In this document: in pieces, positions 42,147 through 51,756 of the stretch
Numbering within the stretch: position 1 is the stretch's first letter
Layout: every line of letters starts with the position of its first letter
Source of the DNA: Candidatus Accumulibacter propinquus
GTDB lineage: Bacteria > Pseudomonadota > Gammaproteobacteria > Burkholderiales > Rhodocyclaceae
Direction of reading: 5' to 3'
DNA: 64,000 nucleotides
Assembly (NCBI GenBank): GCA_016714935.1
Contig: JADKBU010000026.1
Coordinates: 14,254 to 78,253 of the forward strand
Translations under genes and position numbers: made by a program
The notes under the pieces: generated by a model
Database searches by the model: none
What the model was told of the DNA's origin: nothing
Seen by the model: only the letters and a program-made list of their open reading frames with translations

Positions 42147-43013
42147 ATGCTTCCACGATCTCCCCAGCAGTTGCCGCCCATCGTGCTGACCTTTGCCGCC
42201 AGCGACCCCTCCGGCGGCGCCGGCATGCAGGCGGACTTGATGACCCTGTCTTCGCTTGGCTGCCACCCGTTGTCGGTGACGACGGCGCTGACCGTGCAGG
42301 ACACTGTCGGCGTCGGTTGCGTCCTGGCCATCGATTCCGATTGTGTCGAGGATCAGGCGCGAACGTTGCTGGAGGACATGCCGGTTGCCGCTTTCAAGAT
42401 CGGCCTGCTGGGCAGCATCGAGAATATCGTGGTCATCGCCGAAATTCTCGCCGATTACCCCGGCTTGCCAGTGGTGCTCGACCCCGTGCTGGCTTCCGGG
42501 CGGGGCGACGAACTCGCGGACGAGGAAATGATTTCGGGTTTGCGCGAACTGTTGCTGCCGCTGACCACGATATTGACGCCGAATTCCCTAGAAGCTCGCC
42601 GACTGGCTGTCGGCGAAGAACGTGCTGGTGAAGGCGAACATGACGAGGCCAGCCCGGCTCCTCTGGCCGAATGTGCGCAGACCTTGCTGGACCTGGGTTG
42701 CGAGTATGTGCTGCTGACCGGCACGCATGAAAATACTGCGCGCGTGGTCAATGATCTCTATGCCCAGAGGCTCGGGTTGGTGCGCAGCGACGCCTGGGAT
42801 CGTCTGCACGGCAGCTATCACGGTTCCGGTTGCACGCTGGCCTCGGCCATTGCCGCGCATCTCGCCCGCGGCCTGTCGATCGATGCCGCGGTGTGGGCCG
42901 CCCAGGAATACACCTGGCAGACGCTGGCGGCCGGCTTCCGGCCGGGAATGGGCCAATACATTCCAGACCGCTTCTACCAGACCCGTTTACGTAGCGGAGC
43001 CCTCGATGCCTGA
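42147..43013 (+). CDS. thiD: Hydroxymethylpyrimidine/phosphomethylpyrimidine kinase
   Basis: 288 residues. Phosphorylates HMP and HMP-P in thiamine synthesis. The ribokinase-fold motifs are PIVLTFAASDPSGGAGMQADL, FKIGLLGS, VVLDPVLASGRGDEL and the C-terminal anion hole GSYHGSGCTLASAIAA. ATG 42147 starts the family pattern; the upstream frame is unsupported. It overlaps thiE by eight bases. It is divergent from rubredoxin. Confidence 0.95.
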   Translation: MLPRSPQQLPPIVLTFAASDPSGGAGMQADLMTLSSLGCHPLSVTTALTVQDTVGVGCVLAIDSDCVEDQARTLLEDMPVAAFKIGLLGSIENIVVIAEILADYPGLPVVLDPVLASGRGDELADEEMISGLRELLLPLTTILTPNSLEARRLAVGEERAGEGEHDEASPAPLAECAQTLLDLGCEYVLLTGTHENTARVVNDLYAQRLGLVRSDAWDRLHGSYHGSGCTLASAIAAHLARGLSIDAAVWAAQEYTWQTLAAGFRPGMGQYIPDRFYQTRLRSGALDA

Positions 43014-43674
43014 AGCGGTCGCCAATAGCCTGCGCGGTCTCTACGCGATCACCCCCGAAGGGTTGCCGCCGGCTGGCCTGCTGGCGCATGTGGAGGCTGC
43101 CCTGCGTGGTGGTGCGGCGCTCGTCCAGTATCGGGACAAGAGCCGGGATTCGACACGGCGTGCGGAGGCGGCACGCGCCTTGCAGCGCTTATGTCGGCAG
43201 TTCGGCGCGCGTCTGCTGATCAATGATGACCTGGCATTGGCATTGGCGGTCGACGCCGACGGCGTACACCTCGGAGCAACGGATGGTGACCTGCTGACGG
43301 CCCGGCAGGCACTTGCCCGCGGTCGTCTGCTCGGCGCCTCGTGTTACGCCGATTTCGAGTGCGCGCGTGCCGCTGCAGCGGCGGGTGCCGATTACCTTGC
43401 CTTTGGGGCAGTGTACCCCTCGCCGACCAAACCCCTGGCGGTGCGCGCGCCGCTGACGCTGTTCAGCCGCTGCCGCGCCGAATTGCGGTTGCCGGCCTGC
43501 GCCATCGGTGGCATCCGGCTGGACAATGCGGCGCCGCTGCTGGCAGTCGGCGTCGATCTGCTGGCGGTGATCAGCGATCTTTTCGACGCGCCGGATGTGG
43601 CGGCGCGCGCCGCGGCCTATCAACAACTGTTCAAGGACGAGACTCGTGAGTTCCCGCAATCAGCAACTTTTTGA
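43006..43674 (+). CDS. thiE: Thiamine-phosphate synthase
   Basis: 222 residues. Joins HMP-PP and thiazole phosphate. The TIM-barrel motifs are QYRDKSRD, LINDDLALALAVDADGVHLGATDGD in pieces, ASCYADFECARAAAAAGADYLAFGAVYPSPTKP in pieces, and CAIGGI. ATG 43006 has GGAG eight bases upstream and overlaps thiD. The 3' end overlaps hemL by 29 bases. Confidence 0.95.
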   Translation: MPEAVANSLRGLYAITPEGLPPAGLLAHVEAALRGGAALVQYRDKSRDSTRRAEAARALQRLCRQFGARLLINDDLALALAVDADGVHLGATDGDLLTARQALARGRLLGASCYADFECARAAAAAGADYLAFGAVYPSPTKPLAVRAPLTLFSRCRAELRLPACAIGGIRLDNAAPLLAVGVDLLAVISDLFDAPDVAARAAAYQQLFKDETREFPQSATF

Positions 43675-44926
43675 GCGCGCGCAGCGGTACATCCCGGGTG
43701 GCGTCAACTCGCCGGTCCGGGCCTTTCGTTCGGTTGGCGGTACGCCGCGCTTTTTCGCCTCCGGTTCCGGTGCGCGCGTCGTCGACGTAGACGGCAAGAG
43801 TTACGTCGATTACGTTGGCTCGTGGGGGCCGCTGATCCTTGGGCACGCGCATCCCGAAGTGGTCGCCGCGGTCCGCGCGGCGGCGTTGCAGGGACTCTCC
43901 TTCGGTGCCCCGACCGCCGGCGAGGTCGAGATGGCCGAACTGCTGTGCGAAATGTTGCCTACGCTCGAAATGGTTCGCCTGGTCAGTTCCGGCACTGAAG
44001 CGACGATGAGCGCGATCCGGCTGGCACGCGGTTTTAGCGGGCGCGACCTGCTGATCAAGTTCGAGGGTTGTTACCATGGCCACTCCGACAGCCTGCTGGT
44101 GAAGGCCGGCTCGGGGATGCTTACCTTCGGCAATCCGAGTTCAGGCGGTGTCCCCGCCGATCTCGCCCGGCATACGCTGGTGCTCGACTATAACGATTGC
44201 GTCGGACTTGCGGCGGCGTTTGCCGAGCACGGCCCGCAGATCGCCGCGGTGATCGTCGAGCCGGTCGCCGGCAACATGAACCTGATCGCGCCGCAGCCTG
44301 CTTTCCTGCAGGCGATGCGCGACCTGTGCACGGCTCACGGGGCAGTGCTGATCTTCGACGAAGTGATGACCGGATTTCGTGTCGGTGTCAGGGGTGCGCA
44401 AGGTCTTTATGGCATCACTCCCGATCTCACGACGCTCGGCAAGGTGATTGGCGGCGGCATGCCGGTCGGTGCTTTCGGTGGCCGACGCGAGATCATGGCC
44501 ATGATCGCCCCGCTCGGCCCGGTGTACCAGGCCGGTACCCTGTCCGGCAATCCGGTAGCCGTCGCCGCCGGTCTGGCGACGCTGCAACTGCTGCGCGGCG
44601 CGGGTTTCTACGAATCGCTGGCGCAGCGCAGCAGGCAACTCACCGACGGCCTGGTTGCGGCCGCCGACAAACATCGCGTGCCGTTCTGCGCGCAAGCGAT
44701 CGGCGGCATGTTCGGGATGTATTTCCGTTCGCAGTGTCCGCAGAGCTACGCCGAAGTGATGGACTGCGACAAGGACGCCTTCAATCGCTTCTTCCACGCC
44801 ATGCTCGATGCCGGCCACTACTTCGCTCCGTCGGCCTTCGAAGCCGGCTTCGTCTCGGCCGCGCACAGCGAGGACGTCATCGCCAGCACGATCGCTGCTG
44901 CGGAAGCAGTGTTCAGCGCCTGGTGA
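43646..44926 (+). CDS. hemL: Glutamate-1-semialdehyde 2,1-aminomutase
   Basis: 426 residues. Converts glutamate-1-semialdehyde to 5-aminolevulinate, the C5 route to haem. The PLP lysine is near residue 266 in LGKVIGGGMPVGAFGG; IPGGVNSPVRAF, VSSGTEATMSAIRLAR, GCYHGHSDSLLVKAGSG and FDEVMTGFR are all intact. GTG 43646 begins inside the end of thiE with AAGGA upstream, indicating co-translation. It converges with the CorA-like gene after 28 bases. Confidence 0.97.
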   Translation: MSSRNQQLFERAQRYIPGGVNSPVRAFRSVGGTPRFFASGSGARVVDVDGKSYVDYVGSWGPLILGHAHPEVVAAVRAAALQGLSFGAPTAGEVEMAELLCEMLPTLEMVRLVSSGTEATMSAIRLARGFSGRDLLIKFEGCYHGHSDSLLVKAGSGMLTFGNPSSGGVPADLARHTLVLDYNDCVGLAAAFAEHGPQIAAVIVEPVAGNMNLIAPQPAFLQAMRDLCTAHGAVLIFDEVMTGFRVGVRGAQGLYGITPDLTTLGKVIGGGMPVGAFGGRREIMAMIAPLGPVYQAGTLSGNPVAVAAGLATLQLLRGAGFYESLAQRSRQLTDGLVAAADKHRVPFCAQAIGGMFGMYFRSQCPQSYAEVMDCDKDAFNRFFHAMLDAGHYFAPSAFEAGFVSAAHSEDVIASTIAAAEAVFSAW

Positions 44927-44954
44927 GGGGCATCCGGCCGCTGCGGACGAAGAA

Positions 44955-46328
44955 TCAGTCGGTCCGCCGGTTTGCCGCTTGGCTGCTGCTTGCCCGGCGC
45001 TTCTCGAAATGCCGTAGCCCGAAATAGGTCAAGGCGCCGACACCCACCATGGCGCAGGCGAAAGTGCCGTAGGCGATCGGCCAGGGAATCCCTTCGGTCA
45101 TCATCGAGAATTCCGACATGCCGCCCATGCCGGCCAATACATTGATCGGCATGAATATGACGCTAAGGATCGTCAGCCGCTTGATGTCCTTGTTCTGATT
45201 GATGTTGATTGCACTGTCGGTGGCATCCATCAGGAAGTTGATCTTGTTGAACAGGAAAGCCGTGTGACCATCGAGCGATTCGATGTCGCGCAGGATCTCG
45301 CGCACGTCGGCATGCTGCGTGTCGGAGAGGAACTTGCCGCGCAGCAGGAAGGACAGGGCGCGTCGGGTGTCGAGTACGCTGCGGCGCGTGCGCCCGTTGA
45401 GATCCTCGGCCTCGGAAATCGCCGTCAGTATCTTTGAGGCTTCCTGGTCGGTGGTATGCGAGCGCAACACCTGCCTGCCGACTTTCTCCAGCTCGCCGTA
45501 GACATCCTCCAGGGCATTCGCAGAGTACTCCACATCGGCTGCGTAGAGGTCGAGCAGCACATCGGTGCCATTGCTGACGTAGCCCGGGCGGGTGCGCGCG
45601 CGCGCGCGCTGCAGGCGAAACACCGGCAATTCCTCGCTGCGCACCGTGAATAACACATCGTTCTGAAGGATCAGAGCGACCGGAACATTGCGCGATTCCT
45701 CGCGGGTGTCGAGCAGGAAGTCGGAGTGCAGATGGGTGTGCCCCTCCTCGTCCACATAGAAGCGGGCGCTGGCTTCCAGGTCGGTCAGGTTGCCGGGGTC
45801 CGGCAGATCGACGTCGAACAAGCCGCCGATCCAGGCGCGGATTTTTTTCGTCGGCGCGACCAGGTCGACCCAGATCGGCTTGACGTTGCTCAGATCCTCG
45901 GGGCTGGTGACCGTGATCTGGCGCAGTCGCCCGTCACGAATCTCGAAAGCAGTAACCGCCGTCTTCTCGTTGCGGTAGTGACTGTCGTCGATCAACTCCT
46001 CGAGGACGTCGTCGGGGAGCAGTGCCAGGATCGGGTCGGCTCCTTCCTTGACTTCATCCCAGACGACCAGGCGCTCGTTGGGTTCGAGTGATTCAAGGAT
46101 ATAAGCGACTTCCCTCGGTGGCATCAGCTTGAGCTTCTGGCGAAGCTCCTTGCGATATTGCTGCTGGAGTTCGACGTCGACCTCGTCCTGATTCGGCGTT
46201 TCCTGCTCGCGTACCAGATCTTCGACCAGCTTCTGCAGCGAAAGCAGTGAGCGCACCTCGGTGAGGTGCACGTCGGCAAGGCGTTTTTGCAGCATTTCAG
46301 GGACATGCGGTCTGTTTTCTTCGCTCAC
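44955..46328 (-). CDS. CorA-family metal channel with MgtE_N-like N-terminal domain
   Basis: 457 residues. Residues about 55-115 (KLKLMPPREVAYILESLEP then ALLPDDVLEELIDD) resemble the superhelical N domain of MgtE magnesium channels. The rest is CorA-like: a cytoplasmic alpha/beta domain, the long stalk helix (AEDLNGRTRRSVLDTRRALSFLLRG region) and two C-terminal membrane helices. In place of the canonical CorA YGMN filter the loop reads VLAGMGGMSEFS, so selectivity cannot be assumed. It probably moves Mg2+ or another divalent cation. GTG 46328 has AGGGAG upstream; the 121 codons of open frame before it lie in the gap to kup. Divergent from kup. Confidence 0.85.
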   Translation of the reverse strand: MSEENRPHVPEMLQKRLADVHLTEVRSLLSLQKLVEDLVREQETPNQDEVDVELQQQYRKELRQKLKLMPPREVAYILESLEPNERLVVWDEVKEGADPILALLPDDVLEELIDDSHYRNEKTAVTAFEIRDGRLRQITVTSPEDLSNVKPIWVDLVAPTKKIRAWIGGLFDVDLPDPGNLTDLEASARFYVDEEGHTHLHSDFLLDTREESRNVPVALILQNDVLFTVRSEELPVFRLQRARARTRPGYVSNGTDVLLDLYAADVEYSANALEDVYGELEKVGRQVLRSHTTDQEASKILTAISEAEDLNGRTRRSVLDTRRALSFLLRGKFLSDTQHADVREILRDIESLDGHTAFLFNKINFLMDATDSAININQNKDIKRLTILSVIFMPINVLAGMGGMSEFSMMTEGIPWPIAYGTFACAMVGVGALTYFGLRHFEKRRASSSQAANRRTD

Positions 46329-46678
46329 GCTCTTGACTCCCTGATGATCGGATGCTGAAAAGGGGTGCCGATTGTAGCACCGCCGGTGTTGCCGGAGCCG
46401 CCGTGAAGACCTTTTATTTGGCTCCTGAAACAACTTGAAATCCCTTTCCGCACAAGCCCCTGCGTTGTTTGCGGACACCCCCGTGCGGCGGTTGCCGTCC
46501 TTGTGGCGGGTGCATAATCGTCCTACAATCCTGCCCTTGTTGCTGCACCGCAGCGGGCGGGCTGGGCCGCAGCGGCGATGTCTGCCCGGGCGGATACATT
46601 GGCAGGGTGAATTGGGGCGCCCTATCAATGAACCGGGCAGGTGGATGGCATTCCGTAACTGATGTTCCGGGAGGGGAC
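46329..46678. other. 350-bp divergent region between the CorA-like gene and kup
   Basis: No gene is supported. It holds the promoter candidate for kup (46501-46529). On the minus strand TACAAT at 46371-46376 could be a -10 for the CorA-like gene, without a good -35. No riboswitch pattern known for magnesium or potassium genes was recognised. Confidence 0.5.
46501..46529 (+). promoter_or_regulatory. Candidate sigma-70 promoter of kup
   Basis: TTGTGG is followed after 17 bases by TACAAT (five of six matches to the -10 consensus), about 150 bases upstream of the kup start. Confidence 0.4.
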
Positions 46679-48583
46679 ATGACCGCAACACACGCGCCGC
46701 ACGGCGAGAAGACCGGCCTCGCGGCTACCGCGCTGGCGGCAATGGGCGTCGTTTTCGGCGACATCGGCACGAGTCCCTTGTACACCATGAAGGAGGTCTT
46801 TGGCGGTCACCATCCACTGCCAGTTACTCCGGAAAACGTGCTCGGCATTCTCTCGCTGGTCTTCTGGGCGCTGACCATCACCGTGTCGCTGAAATACGTC
46901 GTGTTCATCACCCGTGCCGACAACAAGGGCGAGGGCGGCATCATGGCCCTGACCGCGTTGGCGCTGCGCACCGCGAATGCTTCGCCGCGGATACTCTGGC
47001 TGATGTCGGCGCTGGGTATTTTCGGTGCCGCGCTGTTTTATGGCGATGCGGTGATCACCCCGGCGATGTCGGTGCTTTCGGCGGTCGAAGGACTCGAAGT
47101 CGTCACCCCCTTGCTGAAACCCTATGTCCTGCCGGTCACGATCAGCATCGTGGTCCTGCTGTTCTTCTTCCAGCGGCACGGTACCGCCGCCGTCGGCGCG
47201 CTGTTCGGACCGCTGATGATGTTCTGGTTCGCTACCCTTGGCCTGCTCGGCCTGTGGAACGTGATCCAGTATCCATCGGTACTGGCGGCGATCAATCCCT
47301 GGTATGCAGTGAAGTTTTTCATCGACAACCAAGGCCTGGCCTACCTGGCTCTGGGGTCGGTAGTGCTGGCGATTACCGGCGGCGAAGCGTTGTACGCCGA
47401 CATGGGTCACTTCGGTCGCCGTTCGATCAAGTGGGCCTGGTTCGCTTTCGTTTTTCCGCTGCTGTATCTCAACTACCTCGGTCAGGGGGCGCTGATCCTC
47501 AACGACCCGAAGGCGATCGAGAGTCCTTTCTTCCTGATGGCGCCGAGTGAGATTCTGCTGATCCCGTTGGTCATCCTGGCCACCGTGGCGACGGTGATCG
47601 CTTCGCAAGCGGTGATTTCCGGTGCCTTTTCGCTGACCAGCCAGGCCATGCAACTCGGCTATTGTCCGCGCATCCAGGTCAGATTTACCTCGGAGCGCGA
47701 AAAGGGCCAGATCTACGTGCCGAACATCAACTGGCTGCTGCTGTTGACGGTGATCATCGTCGTGCTCGGCTTCCGCTCGTCGTCGAATCTCGCTTCGGCC
47801 TACGGCATCGCCGTCACACTGACGATGATGATCGACACGATTCTCGCTTTTGTCGTCGTGCACGCCTTGTGGAAGTGGAGTTGGCGGCGCGCGGCGCTTT
47901 TTCTGGTGTTCTTCGTGGTCGTCGACTTCGCTTTCTTTTCGGCCAACGTCATCAAGATCCTCGACGGCGGCTGGTTCCCGCTGACGCTGGGCTTTTCGGT
48001 GTTCGCCCTGCTTTCCACCTGGAAACTCGGTCGCAAACTGCTCTATGAAAAACTGAAGCAGGATTCGGTACCCATCCATGCCTTCATCAGCGGTCTCGCC
48101 ATGGGCGGGCCGCATCGGGTCGACGGTACCGGCGTGTTCCTGACTGCCGACCCCGAGAGCGTGCCGCGGGCACTGCTGCACAACCTGTATCACAACAAGG
48201 TCCTGCACCAGCGCGTGGTGCTACTGAATGTGCTTACCGAAGACGTGCCGCATGTTCCCGAAAGCGAGCGGGTGCGCGTCGACCCGCTGCCGGCGGGATT
48301 TCATCGGGTGTTCGTCCGCTACGGCTTCAAGGACGACCCCGATCTGCCGCACGCCATGGCGTTGTGCGCCGCGCACGGCATGGACTTCGAGATGATGGAG
48401 ACCTCGTTTTTCCTCGGTCGCGAGACCGTCGTCAGCATGCCGATCTCCAGGCGCTCGCGAATGGCCCGCTGGCGCCAGATTCTGTTTACCTGGATGTTCC
48501 GTAACGCCGATACCGCGACCGCGTTCTTCAAGCTGCCACCCAACCGCGTCGTCGAACTGGGCGCGCAGGTCGAACTATCGTAG
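46679..48583 (+). CDS. kup: Kup-type low-affinity potassium transporter
   Basis: 634 residues, about twelve membrane helices and a C-terminal cytoplasmic domain. It takes up K+ with protons. The N-terminal GVVFGDIGTSPLYTMKEVF motif is diagnostic; ADNKGEGGIMALTAL and FYGDAVITPAMSVLSAVEGLE in pieces follow. ATG 46679 has GGGAGGGG immediately upstream; 70 open codons before it are not supported. Followed after 61 bases by the beta-helix gene on the same strand. Confidence 0.96.
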   Translation: MTATHAPHGEKTGLAATALAAMGVVFGDIGTSPLYTMKEVFGGHHPLPVTPENVLGILSLVFWALTITVSLKYVVFITRADNKGEGGIMALTALALRTANASPRILWLMSALGIFGAALFYGDAVITPAMSVLSAVEGLEVVTPLLKPYVLPVTISIVVLLFFFQRHGTAAVGALFGPLMMFWFATLGLLGLWNVIQYPSVLAAINPWYAVKFFIDNQGLAYLALGSVVLAITGGEALYADMGHFGRRSIKWAWFAFVFPLLYLNYLGQGALILNDPKAIESPFFLMAPSEILLIPLVILATVATVIASQAVISGAFSLTSQAMQLGYCPRIQVRFTSEREKGQIYVPNINWLLLLTVIIVVLGFRSSSNLASAYGIAVTLTMMIDTILAFVVVHALWKWSWRRAALFLVFFVVVDFAFFSANVIKILDGGWFPLTLGFSVFALLSTWKLGRKLLYEKLKQDSVPIHAFISGLAMGGPHRVDGTGVFLTADPESVPRALLHNLYHNKVLHQRVVLLNVLTEDVPHVPESERVRVDPLPAGFHRVFVRYGFKDDPDLPHAMALCAAHGMDFEMMETSFFLGRETVVSMPISRRSRMARWRQILFTWMFRNADTATAFFKLPPNRVVELGAQVELS

Positions 48584-48644
48584 GCCGCGCCCTTTCTACC
48601 GGCTACCCGGACGTCAGGCCAGCGCCAACGCAACGGAGGAAGCC

Positions 48645-49958
48645 ATGACCCACGCCGGACGCCTCGCCGCCACGCTGCTCGTGGTTTTTGCCGCCACGCC
48701 GGTACTGGCCGACAATCTGCCCGCGGCAGCCATTGAGCTGGGCCCGATTCGTCGCAACGAACAGGGTCGGATCGAGGTCGTCAGGACGCCTGCCGATGGC
48801 CCGGCGGTCGGCAGGGACGGCAGTCAGTCGCAGGTTCTGGACAAGAAGGTGCCGAGCGCCACGGCAAACGGCAGGACCATCGTCGTCGGCCCGCAGGAAG
48901 AGGTCAGGAGCATCAGCGAAGCCGCGCGCATGGCGCGTGACGGCGACACCATCGAGATCCTGCCCGGCGAGTATCGGCAACAAGCGGTGGTCTGGACGCA
49001 AGGCCGGCTGACCATTCGCGGCGTCGGCAAGCGCCCGCTGTTGCTTGCCGATGGGGCCAGCGCCGAAGGCAAGGCGCTGTGGGTGGTGCGCAACGCCGAG
49101 ATGCTGATCGAGAACATCGAATTCAGGGGCGCGCGCGTCCCGAACGGCAACGGCGCCGGCATTCGTTTCGAGCGTGGGCATCTGAAGGTCTTGCGCTGCG
49201 CGTTCTTCGACAACGAGATGGGCATTCTGACGGGCAACTTTGCCGACACGGTGCTCGAAGTTGAGGATAGCGAGTTCGGTGAGGCACCCCAGCACGCCAG
49301 TGGCGCGCTGCATCACCTGCTCTATGCCGGAGGGATTGGCCGCCTGAGTGTCCGCGGCAGCCGCTTCCAGCAAGGCTTTCGCGGACATCTGATCAAGTCG
49401 CGGGCGCGCGAAAGTGCGATCCTCTACAACCTGATCGTTGACGGTGTCGGCGGCAGCGCCTCGTACGAGCTCGAGTTCCCGAACGGTGGGCTGGCCTGGG
49501 TGATCGGCAATGTCATCGGGCAGAGTCCGACGAGCGACAATCCGGATCTGATTTCCTACGCCGCCGAGGGGCAACGCTGGCCCGACAATGCGCTGTACCT
49601 GGCGCACAACACGCTGATCGATGACCGGCCCGATGGCCGCTTTCTGCGCGTCTGGACGGAGCGGATGCCGGCGGGAACCGAAGTCTGGGCGATCAACAAC
49701 CTGCTCGTCGGCCGCGGCGCTTTCACGCCGCAAGCCCCAGGGCGCCATGCAGGCAACCAGTTTGCCGACAAGGCCATGCTGATCGACAACGGGGGGCAGG
49801 CGCTGGCCCTGCCGAGCAACTCGCCGTTGCGCGGCCAGGCCAGCCCCGCCGGGTTCGTCCGTGAGCAGAGTCTGGTCCCGACGGCGGAATTCCGCTTTCC
49901 TGTCGGCACACGCCAACTTGCCGTCGGCAAGCCGCTGTCGCCAGGCGCACTACAGTAG
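48645..49958 (+). CDS. Secreted right-handed parallel beta-helix protein
   Basis: 437 residues. A signal peptide (residues 1-22, ending PVLA) exports it. From about residue 85 the chain shows repeated beta-helix coils (ISEAARMARDGDTIEILPGEYRQQAVVW, then IENIEFRGARV, LKVLRCAFFDNEMGI, LSVRGSRFQQG) like PF13229 proteins and pectate-lyase folds. No catalytic motif of a known polysaccharide lyase is evident. GGAGG precedes the ATG by six bases. It lies after kup but there is no functional link. Possible roles are polysaccharide binding or cleavage at the surface. It converges with dsbD after 12 bases. Confidence 0.75.
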   Translation: MTHAGRLAATLLVVFAATPVLADNLPAAAIELGPIRRNEQGRIEVVRTPADGPAVGRDGSQSQVLDKKVPSATANGRTIVVGPQEEVRSISEAARMARDGDTIEILPGEYRQQAVVWTQGRLTIRGVGKRPLLLADGASAEGKALWVVRNAEMLIENIEFRGARVPNGNGAGIRFERGHLKVLRCAFFDNEMGILTGNFADTVLEVEDSEFGEAPQHASGALHHLLYAGGIGRLSVRGSRFQQGFRGHLIKSRARESAILYNLIVDGVGGSASYELEFPNGGLAWVIGNVIGQSPTSDNPDLISYAAEGQRWPDNALYLAHNTLIDDRPDGRFLRVWTERMPAGTEVWAINNLLVGRGAFTPQAPGRHAGNQFADKAMLIDNGGQALALPSNSPLRGQASPAGFVREQSLVPTAEFRFPVGTRQLAVGKPLSPGALQ

Positions 49959-49970
49959 CCAGGCAAACTA

Positions 49971-51749
49971 TTACACGCGCGACAGCAGGGCCAGAAACGC
50001 CTCGGCGTTCTGGAATCCGATCACGCGCAGGCCCTCGATCTCCTTGCCGCTGCGGTCGAAGAAGATGATTCCCGGCGGCCCGTAGAGCCTGAAGCGCTGC
50101 AGCAAAGCCCGGTCGTCATCCGAACTGGCAGTGACGTCGACCTGCAGCAAGGTCCAGCCGGCCAGCCTGTCTTGCACGCGCGCATCGGCGAAGGTGAAAC
50201 GTTCCATTTCCTTGCACGACACACACCAGTCGGCATAGAAATCAAGCAATACCGGCTGCCCCGCAGCAGCCGCGATGCGGCTGTCGAGTTCGGCCAGCGA
50301 GCGCACGCGGGTAAACGCCAGGGGCCGGGTGTCGGCGCTCGCCGTGCCGCCGCGCAGGACCGACAGCGGCTGCAGCGGATCGCGCGAGCCGGCAAGCGTT
50401 CCCAGCAGCATCGCCGCGCCGAGCAGCAGCAGGACGATGCCGATGCCTTTCCAGAAGCGTTGCCAGCCCCTGGCGTGCGGCGGCAAGGGATCGAGCGCAT
50501 GCAGATAGATCGCCGGAACGATCAGCAGCAGCGACCATGCCAGCATCTGGGCGACCACCGGAATCACCGGTGAGACGATCCAGACGGCGGTCGCCAGCAG
50601 GACCACGCCGAACGCCTTCTTGATGGCCTCCATCCACGGTCCGGATCGGGGCAACAAGCTGCCGGTCGAGACGCCAACGGCGAGCAGCGGTACGCCCATG
50701 CCCAGGCCCATCGCGAACAGCGCCGCGCCGCCGAGTACCGCATCGCCGGTCTGGCCGATGTAGAGCAAGGCTCCGGCGAGCGGCGCGGCGACACAAGGTC
50801 CGACGATGACCGCCGACAATGCGCCCATGGCAGCGACGCCGGGCAGCGAGCCACCGCGGATATGGCGTGCCTCCTCGGACACCTTGCTTTGCAGGAAGGT
50901 CGGCAGTTGCACTTCGTAGAAGCCGAACATCGACAGCGCGAGGACCACGAACACCGCGGCGAAGCCTCCCAGCACCCAGGGGTTCTGCAGCGCCGCCGCC
51001 AGCAGGGTGCCGGTCAGCCCGGCCGCGACGCCGGCCGCCGCATAGGTGACGGCCATGCCGAGAACGTACGCCAGCGACAGCGAGAAGCCGCGGGCGTGCG
51101 ACACCGAGCGACCATGGCGCCCGGCACCGATGATGATGCTCGACAGAATCGGAATCATCGGGAAGACGCAGGGGGTCAGCGCCAGCAGCAGCCCGAAACC
51201 AAAGAAGCTGCCGATCAGCAGCCAGAAATCGGCGTGTCGGAACAGCTGTGCGATGTGTCCCGACTCGTCGCCTGCGGGGCCCGCGCGCGCGGCTGTCGCG
51301 ACGAGCGGTGCCGTCGCCGGGTCCGGCAACTGCACCGCGAGCTTCTGCTGCTGTGGCGGATAGCAGATGCCAGCGTCAGCACAGCCCTGTGAGGTCAGGA
51401 TGAGCGTCAGCGGCAGCGGTCCCGAGGTGTTGCGCACGACCGGCAGACGGATGATCGCTTCGTGGTAGTACACCTCGACGTCGCCGAAAGTGTCGTCGCG
51501 CTTCTCCTTGCCCGGCGGCAGGAGCGGTGCGCCGAGTTCCACCGTCGCCGGCTCGACCGTGAAACGAAACCTGTCACGGTAGAGATAGTAGCCCTTGGCG
51601 ATCTCGAAGCGGATTTCCAGGGTTTGTCCGTCGAGGGCGTGCGCCGTCGGCTTGAAGGCGAGTGCCGGGTCGAGAAATTCATCGGCGCACACCAGGGTGC
51701 CTAGCAGCATGGTGAAAGCGAGCAACCAGCGGATCATGGCGGGAATCAT
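49971..51749 (-). CDS. dsbD: Thiol:disulphide interchange protein DsbD
   Basis: 592 residues. Transfers electrons from cytoplasmic thioredoxin across the inner membrane to periplasmic DsbC and cytochrome c maturation factors. N-terminal signal peptide; periplasmic alpha domain with Cys pair (GCADAGICYPP); eight-helix beta domain with LTPCVFPMIPI and VGPCVAAPLAGAL; C-terminal thioredoxin-like gamma domain with DWCVSCKEMERFTF. All three Cys pairs are intact. ATG 51749 begins eight bases after the cutA stop; an in-frame ATG at 51737 is possible. Confidence 0.95.
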   Translation of the reverse strand: MIPAMIRWLLAFTMLLGTLVCADEFLDPALAFKPTAHALDGQTLEIRFEIAKGYYLYRDRFRFTVEPATVELGAPLLPPGKEKRDDTFGDVEVYYHEAIIRLPVVRNTSGPLPLTLILTSQGCADAGICYPPQQQKLAVQLPDPATAPLVATAARAGPAGDESGHIAQLFRHADFWLLIGSFFGFGLLLALTPCVFPMIPILSSIIIGAGRHGRSVSHARGFSLSLAYVLGMAVTYAAAGVAAGLTGTLLAAALQNPWVLGGFAAVFVVLALSMFGFYEVQLPTFLQSKVSEEARHIRGGSLPGVAAMGALSAVIVGPCVAAPLAGALLYIGQTGDAVLGGAALFAMGLGMGVPLLAVGVSTGSLLPRSGPWMEAIKKAFGVVLLATAVWIVSPVIPVVAQMLAWSLLLIVPAIYLHALDPLPPHARGWQRFWKGIGIVLLLLGAAMLLGTLAGSRDPLQPLSVLRGGTASADTRPLAFTRVRSLAELDSRIAAAAGQPVLLDFYADWCVSCKEMERFTFADARVQDRLAGWTLLQVDVTASSDDDRALLQRFRLYGPPGIIFFDRSGKEIEGLRVIGFQNAEAFLALLSRV

Positions 51750-51756
51750 GGAGAAG

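Noticed and set aside
45595..45612. Alternating GC run within the CorA-like gene
   Set aside because: Encodes an Arg/Ala run in a conserved-length gene; no evidence of a separate function.
46625..48208. Minus-strand frame opposite kup
   Set aside because: Antisense shadow, composed of a charged, repetitive composition expected from hydrophobic coding read in reverse.
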